Assembly (NCBI GenBank): GCA_951799445.1
Contig: OX637289.1
Coordinates: forward strand, 6,415,321-6,479,320
Source: Pseudisothecium myosuroides
Taxonomy: Eukaryota > Streptophyta > Bryopsida > Hypnales > Lembophyllaceae
Direction of reading: 5' to 3'
DNA: 64,000 nucleotides
Positions within the stretch are counted from its first letter, which is position 1. Every line of letters starts with the position of its first letter. The notes beneath the pieces were generated by a model. It saw only the letters and a program-made list of their open reading frames with translations, had not been told where the DNA came from and did not search any database. This document shows, in pieces, positions 12,335 through 22,026 of the stretch. Position numbers and translations under genes: made by a program.

Positions 12335-12556
12335 CACTACAAGAGAAAGGGGTGTTTTAAGTGAGTTTTTAAATACAGTCCTAAACATAAGATTTTAAGT
12401 AATGACCTTTAAGCAGATTTTTAGCAAAATTTTATTTAAAACACATGTGTTTTAAGTAAAATTTTGCTAAAAATCTACTTAAAGGTCATTACTTAAAATC
12501 TTATGTCTAGGACTATACTTAAAAACTCACTTAAAACACCCCTTTCTCTTGTAGTG
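12335..12556. mobile_element. CACTA-type foldback MITE
   Basis: A 222-bp near-perfect palindrome. The left end is CACTACAAGAGAAAGGGG and the right end is its reverse complement. The arms run about 105 bp each and pair through a short centre around ACACATGTGT (12442-12451). TGA is duplicated on both sides (12332-12334 and 12557-12559). CACTA ends with a 3-bp duplication are diagnostic of the CACTA (EnSpm/CMC) superfamily. The tightly matching arms imply a fairly recent insertion or a transcript that folds into long double-stranded RNA. Confidence 0.9.
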
Positions 12557-12559
12557 TGA

Positions 12560-13494
12560 TATTTTCACTCATGTCCCTAGAATAAGCTTCAATGAGTTTA
12601 AACATACTCTTGAAAGCAACTTGTTGAAGCAATGAAATAGTTCATCATTATATCCTAATTCTAACTTCTTGTGAGTGATAAACATGGAAGTTAACCATTT
12701 TGTACCTCATATTTATAATATTTGATTCAAATTGGACAAAAAGAGACACTATCTGATTCTTGTCTTTTATGGTTTCATCCATTTTGTGCTTAAATGTTTT
12801 TTTGTATTGCATTAAATGAATATGATTCATAGTTAGAGCACCTCAGTCAAAAAACGAATATACCAATATATCATGACTAAAGAATTTGTATGTATAAAAG
12901 CACAATCTATGTCTGCAATACTTAATTTTGTCCTTTTATCAAAAAATAAATCCCACACGAGTTTAGGAGTTCAATGTGACAATTTTAAAAATTTTCATTT
13001 CCATTCATTATTTGCATTGTAAAAATGATTGCCACATAGACCAACGGAAGACTAGGTTTAAATTTTTTAATTAAATTTTTATAAAATACCTTATTTTCTA
13101 CGGTCTTAGGGCATCTGCTATCCATGGTCATAGGTGTAATTTATTTGTAAAGTTAGAAAAATCTCAAAATATTTTCAAGTTTTCCAAAAAATTGGCCACT
13201 TTTTAGTTGTAAAAATAATTTTCAACAAAAACTTAGTTTCCTGCTTAGGTTTCTATGCTCCACGCTCTACGCTCTATGCTCCATGCTCCACGCTCCACAC
13301 TCGCATGCTAGCTTCGTTCTCATGCTATCATCTAAACTGAATTCAACAATATTTGGTGTTCAAACAAGGTATTCTACACTGACACCTCTAGGTGGAAACT
13401 CTCTCTTCCTACCTTCAATCTAATAATCTTTCCTAGAGATTCAGACTGAGTTGTATATTTTTTTCCTTCAAAATTTCACCGTCTATTTAAAAAT
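12560..13494. other. AT-rich intergenic DNA
   Basis: No gene. It holds the CGGTCTTAGGGCAT / GGTCATAGGT module near 13098-13135 and a run of GCTC(C/T)A(C/T)GCTC words at 13255-13310 that recurs at 17043-17085. Confidence 0.4.
13255..13310. repeat. Short tandem GCTCYAYGCTC repeat
   Basis: Seven or so copies of a 7-bp word (GCTCTAC, GCTCCAT, GCTCCAC) lie in tandem. The same words occur at 17043-17085 and, more weakly, near 1515 and in inverted form near 400-430. Confidence 0.6.
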
Positions 13495-14345
13495 AGAAAG
13501 AAAGAATGGCAATTACACCTCAAGGTCCCAAAATTTGTGCAGTGGATTTAGGAAAACAACTAAATAATCTTGAAAATTAACTTTTAAAAAGACTTTTTTG
13601 AAAACTACAACTGCACCTATAGGCCCGTGGAAATAGTGTCAGCATCGACGGTATTCCTAGAGGGACTTGGATACAGCTGCAACTAAAAAATTAAAAAGTT
13701 ATTATTATTATTTTTGTTCTGTTTTGAAAGTTGCAACTATAATTAGAGGTCTTTAGAGACCTCGTAGGCACCGACAATATTCCATGGGGGGCTTGGGTGT
13801 AGCTAAAACTTGAATCAAAGACTAAATTTTTTTTTTCTTTTGGAAAGTTGCAGTTGTACTTGAAGGGCTTTGAAAACCTCGTTGGCACCAACAACATTCC
13901 TAGGGAGCCCCAAGTAAAAGTATAGCTTTCAAAAAAAAGTTATTTATTTATTTTTCTTTAGATGCAGCTGTACTTGAGGTCCCCTAGGAAGGTGTTCGGT
14001 ACCGAATGCCTTCCTAGGGGACCTTGGGTACAGCTACAATTTTTTTTTTTTTAATTTTTTAATTTTTTTTTTTTTGAAGTTTGCATTTTTACTCGGCGAT
14101 CTCTAGAGAACTTTTTAGATTAAAAATTATTCCCATGGGATCTTGGGGGTCTTTGAAAACCTTGTTGGCACCAACGATATTCCTAGGGAGCTCCAAGTAT
14201 AGGTGCAACTTTAAAAATAAAAAATAAAAAATAATTTTTTTTGAAAGAAGGTTGCATTTTTACTTGGTGATCCCTAGAGCCCTCGTCGTATATAAAACTA
14301 TTCCCATGGGATCTCGGGTGCAATTGTAACTTTATCAAAAAAAAT
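13495..14345. repeat. Tandem array of ~115-170 bp units with poly(A/T) spacers
   Basis: At least six imperfect units each carry a core like TTGCAACTGTACTTG, a GGTCY...CCTCGTTGGCACCRAC block and CATTCCTAGGGAGC. They are separated by A/T runs. Cores start near 13607, 13728, 13848, 13962, 14082 and 14252. Shorter relatives lie at 9404-9600. No terminal repeats or coding frame are seen, so a local satellite or minisatellite is likely. Confidence 0.6.
13964..14037. repeat. GC-rich hairpin inside the tandem array
   Basis: GGTCCCCTAGGAAGG at 13978-13992 pairs perfectly with its complement at 14007-14021. The loop contains the self-complementary TTCGGTACCGAA. The pairing extends outward to AGCTGTAC on both sides with a few mismatches. 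It looks like a head-to-head junction of two array units. Confidence 0.7.
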
Positions 14346-15047
14346 CTTTTTAGAATTCCTCTTTTTTGAAAAGTTGCACTCTGGTCTACATATAGACATT
14401 GTGAATGCCGACTAAATCTTTACATATATACATATGTATAATACAAAGAATTGAAAAAGAAGAAGGAATATTGCAATTGCATTTTGAGTCTTTAGGGTTG
14501 TTCTCAAAAACTTAATTTAAAAAAATATTGGTAAATTTTTTTTAGAAATATATTTTAGAGAATTGCAAGCTCCAAGGATGCTTATTGACAAATTATTTAC
14601 AAAGAATTGTATTAGAATTAGAGAAAAAGGTTATTACAGTAAAAAAATGTTGGAGGTTTACAATGATATAAGGGTACATTTTGGTGTGACATTATTATAC
14701 ATAAAAAAGGTTAATTTTATTAGATCAATGGTGCTTGAAATCTCTTAGGAGACTTGACACTATTAATTATTATTGTGTTGAGATAGTAAACATGCAAAGA
14801 AAAAGTGAAATTACTATTATTTATTATTTTTGTTTTGAATGGAATTTTGGTGGTGGACCGCTTGTTATAGATACCTGTTGGCACAAAGTGGAATGTAGTG
14901 AGCACCAATGACAACATCTAAAAGGCTAAAAACATTGCATATGTTTCCATGCAATTTAAATTAATGAAAGATTTTTGGAATGGTATAGAAATGGATCTAT
15001 CAATTGAGATAGAACTTTATTGCCAAAAGCACAACTGTACACTCATG
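14346..15047. other. AT-rich intergenic DNA, no gene
   Basis: Short frames at 14563-14748 (plus) and 14720-14917 (minus) have no recognisable content. Confidence 0.35.
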
Positions 15048-15893
15048 TCTAATAATCTTATAAATTGCCTATTTTGCCTAATATAGTATACAATTGGCAT
15101 TTTTTGTCTTACATAAGTGACATTCAATTCTTACACTATTCCAATCAAGTATATTAATTCTTAGTTTCAAAAAAATAAAACTCTATTTTTGGTAAATTGT
15201 TTGATTTGTTTCATTTAATATGCATGATTTTATATAATGATTGATTGGAAAACATTGGCAATTAATTTTTTAAATTTGATTGCATAGATATTTAGAAAAC
15301 ATCCATACCCACATCTTTTATTTAACAAGCATTTCCAAAAAAGTTTTAGAATTCTCTCTATAGAGATTTGAATGTCGAAGTGACAATGCCCAAATTTTGT
15401 AAATGAATATCACTTTATTGTAATTAGATTTTGCTATTTGATCCTCACACTATAACCAATTTTTAATATTTGAGCATGATGGTATAATTTCTTTGCCAAA
15501 ATCTACTTAAATACAAAGATATCTATTTACAAAATTTAGGCTATCATCCTAACATTGAAATTTCTATAGAGGGAATTCTAAAACTTTTATGAAGATGCTT
15601 GTTAAAAGATGTGAGTATGGATGTTTTCTAAATATCTATGCAGTCAAATTTTAAAAATTCGTCACCAATGTTTTTCAATCAATTATCATATAAAACCATG
15701 ACTATTAAATGAAACAAATCAAACAATTCACTAGAAATGGAGTTTTGCTTTTTTGAAATTGATACTTAGTATGCTTGATAGGAACTGCATAAAAATCAAA
15801 TATTACTTTTGCAAGACCAAAATTGCCAATTGTATTCTATATTATGCAACATTCTATGAATGACACAATAGGTAGTTTGTAAGATTATTGGAC
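15048..15893. mobile_element. 846-bp foldback (long inverted repeat) element
   Basis: 15048 to about 15440 and about 15485 to 15893 are inverted copies of each other, with scattered mismatches and small gaps. Matching landmarks include GTCTAATAATCTTA against TAAGATTATTGGAC at the tips, CAATTGGCA against TGCCAATTG, and TTTTAGAATTCYCTCTATAGA against its complement near 15580. The loop is about 40 bp near 15465. No reading frame is present. A transcript across it would form a double-stranded RNA of about 390 bp. Whether it is a transposon or a local inverted duplication is undecided; no target duplication is certain. Confidence 0.75.
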
Positions 15894-17750
15894 CCAATTG
15901 TATTGTGACCAAGTCATTAAGTTGAATTATCTTAGTGCTTGAGACTTAGTGATAGAACTTGACAAGTTGAAGTTTGACTTAGGGTCTAGGATAATTATTT
16001 TAAAATTCTTATAAATGATGTAGTTTATGACAAAGATCTTTTGGTGTGAGTTGTCCTTCTTTACTATGCAAACCATTGAGAATGATTGTGTAAAGATAAA
16101 CTTGATTCATAGGATGCACTGTATCAAAACATATGAAATGCTAAAATTTTAAGAATTCAACAAGCTTTTGACTAAGGAATGCAATCACAATGAAAGAAAT
16201 CTAATGAGCCACTTACTTAGGACACCTTCAAAAAAATAATCAACTTAATAGTTGAATTTTAATTATCTATATATAATATAAATGCCATTTTAAACTATAC
16301 TAGTGTTGCCATGTGCTGTTGCCACAACATAATATAATACGAAAGTAAAAGTAGAATTCTAATTTTTTAGTTTATAAAAATTTTGAAATTCAATATCTTC
16401 AAGCTAATAGGAGTCATAACGCCACAAAATAAAATCCGTGCATTTTTCTTCGTAGAGAGCTTTTTCATAGTACTAAAAATCAAACTAGGGGACTCACGGT
16501 TCCTGAAATCTCCTTGTAACAAACAAAATAAATTAACTAAATAAAATACAAAACTTCATTTAAGGATATGATTTTAATATTTGTTGCTATACATGTCATT
16601 GGCACATAGTGCTGACAACTTTGAGGGCTCCTCTCTTTCATCTTCATCTAATAGATTTTAGTCTTCACCTACTAGGTTTTAGTCTTCATCATAATAGCAA
16701 GTATACCTATTCCTCACAAAGGGTAGCACAATAGAGGCCATGACTTCTATAAATTTAATTATTAAGGTTTTAGTAGGAAGACTCATATGATTGATGCTTG
16801 TTGATTTCTAATTCAAACAAAGGTGTTTTTTATACTTCTATTGTGTGACAAGTTCAATATGAACAATACATGTGACCGAGAAGACTGAAAGAGTCAAATT
16901 ATATTACTTGAATTATTTTGGCTTCGCATCCACTCAGATTAGATGCACCTTTTTTTTTGCACGGTTTTAGGTCCTTGACACTCGCGGTCATAGGTCTTCA
17001 CTTTTCTAAACTCTAAAACTTTAAAAAAATTACTTGAAATCCCTGCTCTATGCTCTATGCTCTACGCTCCACGCTCATGCGGCAGCATTCCCCGAAGCAT
17101 TCTTTCTTCTTGCTTGTTATCGTAACTCAAGTGAAGATTGTTTTCATTTGAAGCTCTCACTCTATTCTTGTGCAATGAAATATTTTGCTAAAAAAAATTA
17201 CATTGAATTACATTTGAATTGCCAAGAGTTTAAAGGTAGCCATCACCATTGTTACAAAGTGTAATGGCAACCACCAAAGAGCATTTCAATAGCTCTCGAA
17301 TCTTAGGCCTTCCAGTAGCATAGAACACCTTCCTCACAAATTCACATTGTAGTGACCAACTACTAGAGGCACTAGAAGGAGCCCGTGTATTTTTGTATTT
17401 TCTTGTGTCTAAGTTGACGAATTTGATTAGACATCCAACGTAACAATCCATATTTTTATGTCAACAATTACGTCCATTGTAACATGAAGTGAGGGTTGTC
17501 CTCTTAGGCAGATAAGCCTCCCATGCTCGCTAGGCATGCTACCCCTTGCCTTCAATAAGGTAACTACACCTAATTTCAACCACTTTCTAAAACTAACCAC
17601 TCTAGATTTTTGCCTAAAATGTATTTCCACTATCCATGAGAATCTATAATCAATATTTTGAAAATTTGTAGTTTATTCATACGGTGTCCAAAAAGTGTGT
17701 TGTAAAAGAATCTAGAATCCCTTTTTGACCACCCGCATGCACAATTTACC
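15894..17750. other. Intergenic DNA, no intact gene
   Basis: It contains the CGGTCATAGGT module near 16957-16990 and a GCTCTATGCTCTACGCTCCAC run at 17043-17085. The minus-strand frames at 17230-17451 and 17427-17630 have a more protein-like composition than the rest. They could be remnants of the gene cut by the Harbinger-like element, but no family is recognised. Confidence 0.35.
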
Positions 17751-17881
17751 CTACGCAAAGGTCAAATTCGGTAGAAATTAGGTCATTTTTGTAAAAAATT
17801 TCACATAGACCCCTAAGAATTTGCCGTGGAAATTCAATTTCTGCAACTGAGTGCCGCATCAGACCTTCAAGTACGGTATGA

Positions 17882-19235
17882 GGGCCGCTTCACACTATGC
17901 CCGACCAAGTCGAGAGTCCGTGGAAGTAAGAGTCCAAACTTTGGTGAGAGTCTAAAGAAATTGGCAATATATAGGCTCCAAAATTTGAAACAAATAAAAA
18001 ATAACAAAAGGGGTGTACTACTACCTACCTATTGCCAAAACTGCAAATCCAATCTAATCTAATGGCTACGAGATTGTCATTTTTGACATTTTTGTGGAAA
18101 AAATTTGACGGACTCTCGATTAGAGTTTGGGTCGATTAAAAATAGAGACCCAAATTCTAATCGAGAGTCCATCGCCACGTAGGCATTTCTTTGCCATATA
18201 GGTAATTTTGAGGGTGACAAACTTTGGACCTTCGGACATAGTGTGAAGGGTCAAAGTCCAAAGTCTTGGTTCCCTGCAATCTGATTGGAGGAAACCAACA
18301 AACTCTCGACCAGGGTTTTTTTTAGCGATTTAGCTTTTTCTAAGCAGTGGCGATAATTTTGGGTGAGCTTTTGATGAAGTGGCTACTTCTATCCATCCTT
18401 GGGAGAAAGTTATTTCGCTAAGCAAATGAACTTAGTGAATTCTGGCTATACATAGATTTTGATGAGGAAAGCAAAGAGGCGACATATCTGTCTTCAAAGT
18501 AGATGTATAATGTTGAGAATTGAAAATTTCCGAGTTAATTTTTGACTTCTACATGTTTTGAATTATTGAAGTTTGGTGACAGTGTAAAGGAAAATAGTAA
18601 CTGCAAAGGTAACAAAGAATGCTAGAGTATCAAATTAGTGAATGAGTGCAAATAAAAAATATAGCAACATCTACCAATGACCATTTCTTCTCATTTTAGT
18701 AGCAAATCTAAGGCCATCATTTACAATTAAGATTGTAACTATTCAAGAAGAGATTGGATCCTATAGTCTTCCACTATGTCTTGAATTGATTGTCTATAAT
18801 TTGCACAAGGGCCAAATAAACTTGGATTTCAAAGTTCAATATCCAAACTAAAAAATCCTTCATTCAAGGTGGATTGTGATGTTGGCTATAAAATAATAAA
18901 ACTTTCAAAATCGTCACAATGGACATCCAACCTTGACAAAGGTCTTGGTTCTTAGTTTATTTGTATGCAAGACTAGTATGGTGCCTTACAAGTGCATTGC
19001 GGACAGTACTATAGAGTGGTGCTCATCGAGTTCAATGGCGATGTGAGCTTTTGGCACGAGGCTAGATGGCTAAATACAATATAGTGGATGGTGAAATTAG
19101 GTGAAAAAATACAATTTTTACCCCTTTAATTCCTATAGTAAAATCGAAGTACATAGACGATGGGTGAATTTTGGCGATTTTTAGCCACTAAAAAAAACGA
19201 GAGTCTCGACCTCTGGGCATAGTGTGAAGCGGCCC
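17882..19235. mobile_element. PIF/Harbinger-like non-autonomous element (1354 bp)
   Basis: The ends are GGGCCGCTTCACACTATGCCC and, on the right, its reverse complement; TGA is repeated on both sides (17879-17881, 19236-19238). The 341-bp element at 39550-39890 has related ends (GGGCTGCTTTACACC) and a TTA duplication. GGG-starting ends with 3-bp TNA duplications fit PIF/Harbinger. Inside, a truncated terminal-like copy lies at about 18234-18252 (CGGACATAGTGTGAAG). No transposase frame is present. Confidence 0.7.
18110..18170. repeat. 24-bp hairpin within the Harbinger-like element
   Basis: 18110-18133 pairs with 18147-18170 with a single mismatch around a 13-nt loop. The arm starts GGACTCTCGATTAGA and ends TTGGGTC. 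The same GAGAGTCC word lies next to the left terminus. Confidence 0.8.
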
Positions 19236-19623
19236 TGAGATGGGCCGAATTCTGTCCTAGAGCAGCCCTGGAAGAGCCTTCTGCCGCTGTAACTGAAATT
19301 GAATCCCGAGACACTTGTCTTGGATGTTCCGCTCGGTGTGAACTGTGAAGGTACCCATTCTAATTGCAGAGACATACGAATTTGGAATTTTGGAGAACTG
19401 TTCTGAATTCGGTCCTTGAATTCGCTCATCTTCTTCGTAGAATTGGCCTCGTTGCTGTTGCAAGGAAGTCCGTGATGGAATCCTAATAACTTCCTCTTCT
19501 ATGGAAGCTCTCAACTGCAGTTCAAGGCTCCCTCTGTCGAACGATTGCCACCACCCTTGACTGAAATGTAAGGTAACCATGGTATCGCAGGACCACCCTC
19601 CCTCCGCGGAAGAAGCAACCGCA

Positions 19624-20487
19624 CCGACATTTCTCCTCCTTGTAACATCAAGAGCACGTCGCTGTTCTTAGCTTCTTGTTTCCATGCTCGGCTTCGGTTG
19701 GGCATTTCGGGTTTGCTGCGTTGCAATGTTGGAACAATTGCTGGAACCGCACAGACGTTTCTCCTTCTTGTAACATCAAGAGCACGTCGCTGTTCTTAGC
19801 TTCTTGTTTCCATGCTCGGCTTCGATTGGGCATTTCGGATTTGCTGCGTTGCGGTGTTGGAGCAATTGCTGGAACCACACCGACGTTCTCCTTCTTGTAA
19901 CATCAAGAACACGTCGCTGTTCTTCTTGTTTCCATGCTCGTCTTCGATTAGGCATTTAGGGTTTGCTTCCTTGCGGTGTTGGAACAATTGCTGGAACCAC
20001 ACCGACGTTTCTCCTTCCTGTAACATCAAGAGCACGTCGCTGTTCTTCTTGTTAGTTTCCATGCTCGTCTTCGATTGGGCATTCAGGGTTTGCTGCGTTG
20101 CGGTGTTGGAATAATTGCTGGAACCGCACCGACGTTTGTCCTTCTTGTAACATCAAGAGGACGTCGCTGTTCTTCTTGTTTCCATGCTCGTCTTCGATTG
20201 GGCATTTGCGTTGCGGTGTGGAGCAATTGCTGGAACCACACCGACGTTTCTCCTTCTTGTAACATCAAGAGCACGTCGCTGTTCTTAGCTTCTTGTTTTC
20301 AAGAGCACGGCTTCGATTGGGCATTTCGGGTTTGCTGCGTTGCGGTGTTGGAGCAATTGCTGGAACCACACCGACGTTTCTCCTTCTTGTAACATCAAGA
20401 GCACGTCGCTGTTCTTCTTGTTTCCATGCTCGTCTTCGATTGGGCATTTAGGGTTTGCTGCGTTGCGGTGTTGGAACAATTGCTGGA
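19624..20487. repeat. Seven-copy ~125-bp minisatellite in the IWS1 upstream region
   Basis: The anchor CCGAC(G)TTTCTCCTTCTTGT starts at 19624, 19752, 19880, 20002, 20129, 20241 and 20371, so units are 112-130 bp. Each unit also carries AACATCAAGAGCACGTCGCTG, TTCCATGCTCG, TTGGGCATTT and GTTGGARCAATTGCTGGA. The array stops at 20487, 43 bp before the IWS1 start codon. It must therefore form the promoter or 5' leader of IWS1. Frames of 60-105 codons on both strands simply reflect the unit. Confidence 0.9.
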
Positions 20488-20529
20488 CGCGAGGGAGGTG
20501 TATGTGGGGAGTGTTAGGGTTTGGTGAAG

Positions 20530-22026
20530 ATGGGTGATTCGAGGGAGGGGTCGCCGGATTCAGCGTATTCGGCAGGGGAGGGCAATGGCAGTGCGCGGGC
20601 GCCCAGGTCCGTGGAGGAGGATTCTGAGGAAGAGGAAGGGATGATTCGACCTGAGGTGGAGGTCGAGGAGGAGGAGGAAGTGGAAGTGGAAGCCGAGCCC
20701 GAGCCCGAGGTCGAGGAGAGGGAGGATCTGAAGACTGGGAGAGGGCGGAAGCGGTTGGTGAAGAAAGCGGTGGTGGAGGAGTCGGACGAGGAGGAGACCA
20801 GCGGGGGGCGGCGTCAGGAGGTGGAGGTGGAGGAGGAGGAGGAAGAAGAGGAAGAAGAAGAGGAGCCCGAGAGGAGGCGGACTGCGAAGAAGGCGCGAGG
20901 GGAGGAAAGGGTGAAGGCTGTGTACAGAGAGAAGGGAGGGAAGGGGAGCAGCAGGGGAAGGAAAGGAGAGAAGGAAATGAAGGAGATGTGGGACTCGGTG
21001 GCGGGCAACGGCGAGGAGTCTGGGGAAGACGACGATCGGTTCATTGACGATGAAGGGGTGCCTGAGGAAGACCGTGTGGTGTATAGCGATGGGGAGGGGT
21101 CGGATCGGGATCAGCGCCACCCGGAGGCCGAGGAGGCGGAGGAAGATGAGGAGGAGGACGGGAGGTTATTCGGGAAGGGGAAGAAGAAGAAGAAGCTGGA
21201 GCGCACGCCGGAGGAGATTGCCATGTTTGTGGAGCAGTTCATGGCCAAGGTGGATGTGGCAGCAGAAACGGATGCGGATCTTAATCGAAACTCCAAGCCA
21301 GCAATCGAGAAGTTGAAGATGCTGCCGGAGCTTTGGACCGTGCTGCAGAAGCGGCAATTGCAAATGGAGTTTCTGGACCGCGGGGTGTTGTCCTCGCTGA
21401 AGGATTGGCTGGAGCCTCTGCCTGATGGTTCCTTGCCCAACATGAACATTCGCACCACCCTATTGAAGCTGCTCACGGATCTCCCCATCGACGTGGAGCA
21501 ATTCGAGCGGCGGGAGCAGCTGAAAAAAAGCGGGCTTGGGAAGGTGGTCATGTTTCTTTCTCGGCTACCGGAGGAGACACCTGCGAACAAGAAACTGGCT
21601 AGAGATCTGGTGGACAAGTGGAGCAGACCAATTTTCCAAAAGAGCACTAGGTACGAAGATTTACGAACGTACGATGAGGAGCGACCAATGCCACGGAGAA
21701 CGCCTGTCAAGAAAGCTCCCGTGCAGCGTGCGAACATCGACAGGGGTGACGATCTGGATATGCTTCAAGGTCAGAAGGAACTAAAGCGGGGCGATCCCGG
21801 CTACAGGCAACACGCTTCGAGACCCGAAGCTCTTCCTCTGGACTTCGTCCGGCGCCCCGAATCAAAGGTAGACCCCCAAGAGTTTCAGAACAGGGCACGG
21901 CAACAGCGTCAAGACGAGAAGCGAATGAAGATGAACAAGAAGCTTCAGCAATTGAGGACGACCAGGAAGAACATGCAGGCATCCAAGATCAGCGTGGAGG
22001 GTCGTGGCGCTGTCAACTACTTCTAG
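20530..22026 (+). CDS. IWS1: IWS1-like transcription elongation factor
   Basis: A single uninterrupted frame of 498 residues starts at ATG 20530 (MGDSREGSPDS). In-frame TTG and GTG codons just upstream are not plausible starts. Residues 1-210 are acidic and low-complexity, with long Glu runs encoded by a purine-rich tract. About residues 245-385 form the TFIIS N-terminal (LW) domain, with KLKMLPELWTVLQ, FLDRGVLSSLKDWLEPLPDG and LPIDVEQFERREQLKKSGLG, typical of IWS1. The conserved tail ends in a basic helix and EGRGAVNYF. IWS1 binds SPT6 and RNA polymerase II in the nucleus and supports elongation and mRNA processing; in Arabidopsis it also acts with BES1 in brassinosteroid responses. Length is close to the Arabidopsis protein (about 500). 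The gene lacks introns and is more GC-rich than its surroundings. Identification is firm. Confidence 0.95.
   Translation: MGDSREGSPDSAYSAGEGNGSARAPRSVEEDSEEEEGMIRPEVEVEEEEEVEVEAEPEPEVEEREDLKTGRGRKRLVKKAVVEESDEEETSGGRRQEVEVEEEEEEEEEEEEPERRRTAKKARGEERVKAVYREKGGKGSSRGRKGEKEMKEMWDSVAGNGEESGEDDDRFIDDEGVPEEDRVVYSDGEGSDRDQRHPEAEEAEEDEEEDGRLFGKGKKKKKLERTPEEIAMFVEQFMAKVDVAAETDADLNRNSKPAIEKLKMLPELWTVLQKRQLQMEFLDRGVLSSLKDWLEPLPDGSLPNMNIRTTLLKLLTDLPIDVEQFERREQLKKSGLGKVVMFLSRLPEETPANKKLARDLVDKWSRPIFQKSTRYEDLRTYDEERPMPRRTPVKKAPVQRANIDRGDDLDMLQGQKELKRGDPGYRQHASRPEALPLDFVRRPESKVDPQEFQNRARQQRQDEKRMKMNKKLQQLRTTRKNMQASKISVEGRGAVNYF

Larger units (their letters stand above)
17751..19429 (-). pseudogene. Open frame interrupted by a Harbinger-like element
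   Basis: On the minus strand an ATG at 19429 (MSEFKDRIQNSS...) opens a frame rich in S, T, F, R and G up to the right end of the element at 19235. If the element and one TGA copy are ignored, the same frame continues beyond 17881 (HTVLEGLMRHSVAEIEF...) to a stop near 17750, giving roughly 110 codons. Composition around 19239-19620 is less AT-rich than the surroundings and the frame diverges from IWS1. Residues after the second Met (19375) look like a plastid or mitochondrial presequence. No homologue is recognised and an overlapping frame (19257-19580) competes, so this may be a broken first exon or chance. Confidence 0.35.

Noticed and set aside
19648..20479. Repeated frames of 60-105 codons on both strands (for example MPNRRRAWKQEEQRR-like)
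   Set aside because: They follow the minisatellite unit on both strands and shift frame with unit length; repeat artefacts, not repeat proteins.
19624..20487. CRISPR-like regularly spaced repeats
   Set aside because: Units are directly adjacent and over 100 bp with no unique spacers; the window is plant nuclear DNA.
20560..21120. 186-codon minus-strand frame opposite IWS1
   Set aside because: It mirrors the purine-rich coding tract, giving Leu/Pro/Ser runs with no domain; the plus-strand IWS1 reading explains the sequence.
21111..21737. 208-codon minus-strand frame opposite IWS1
   Set aside because: Antisense of the conserved TFIIS N-terminal domain; no recognisable content.
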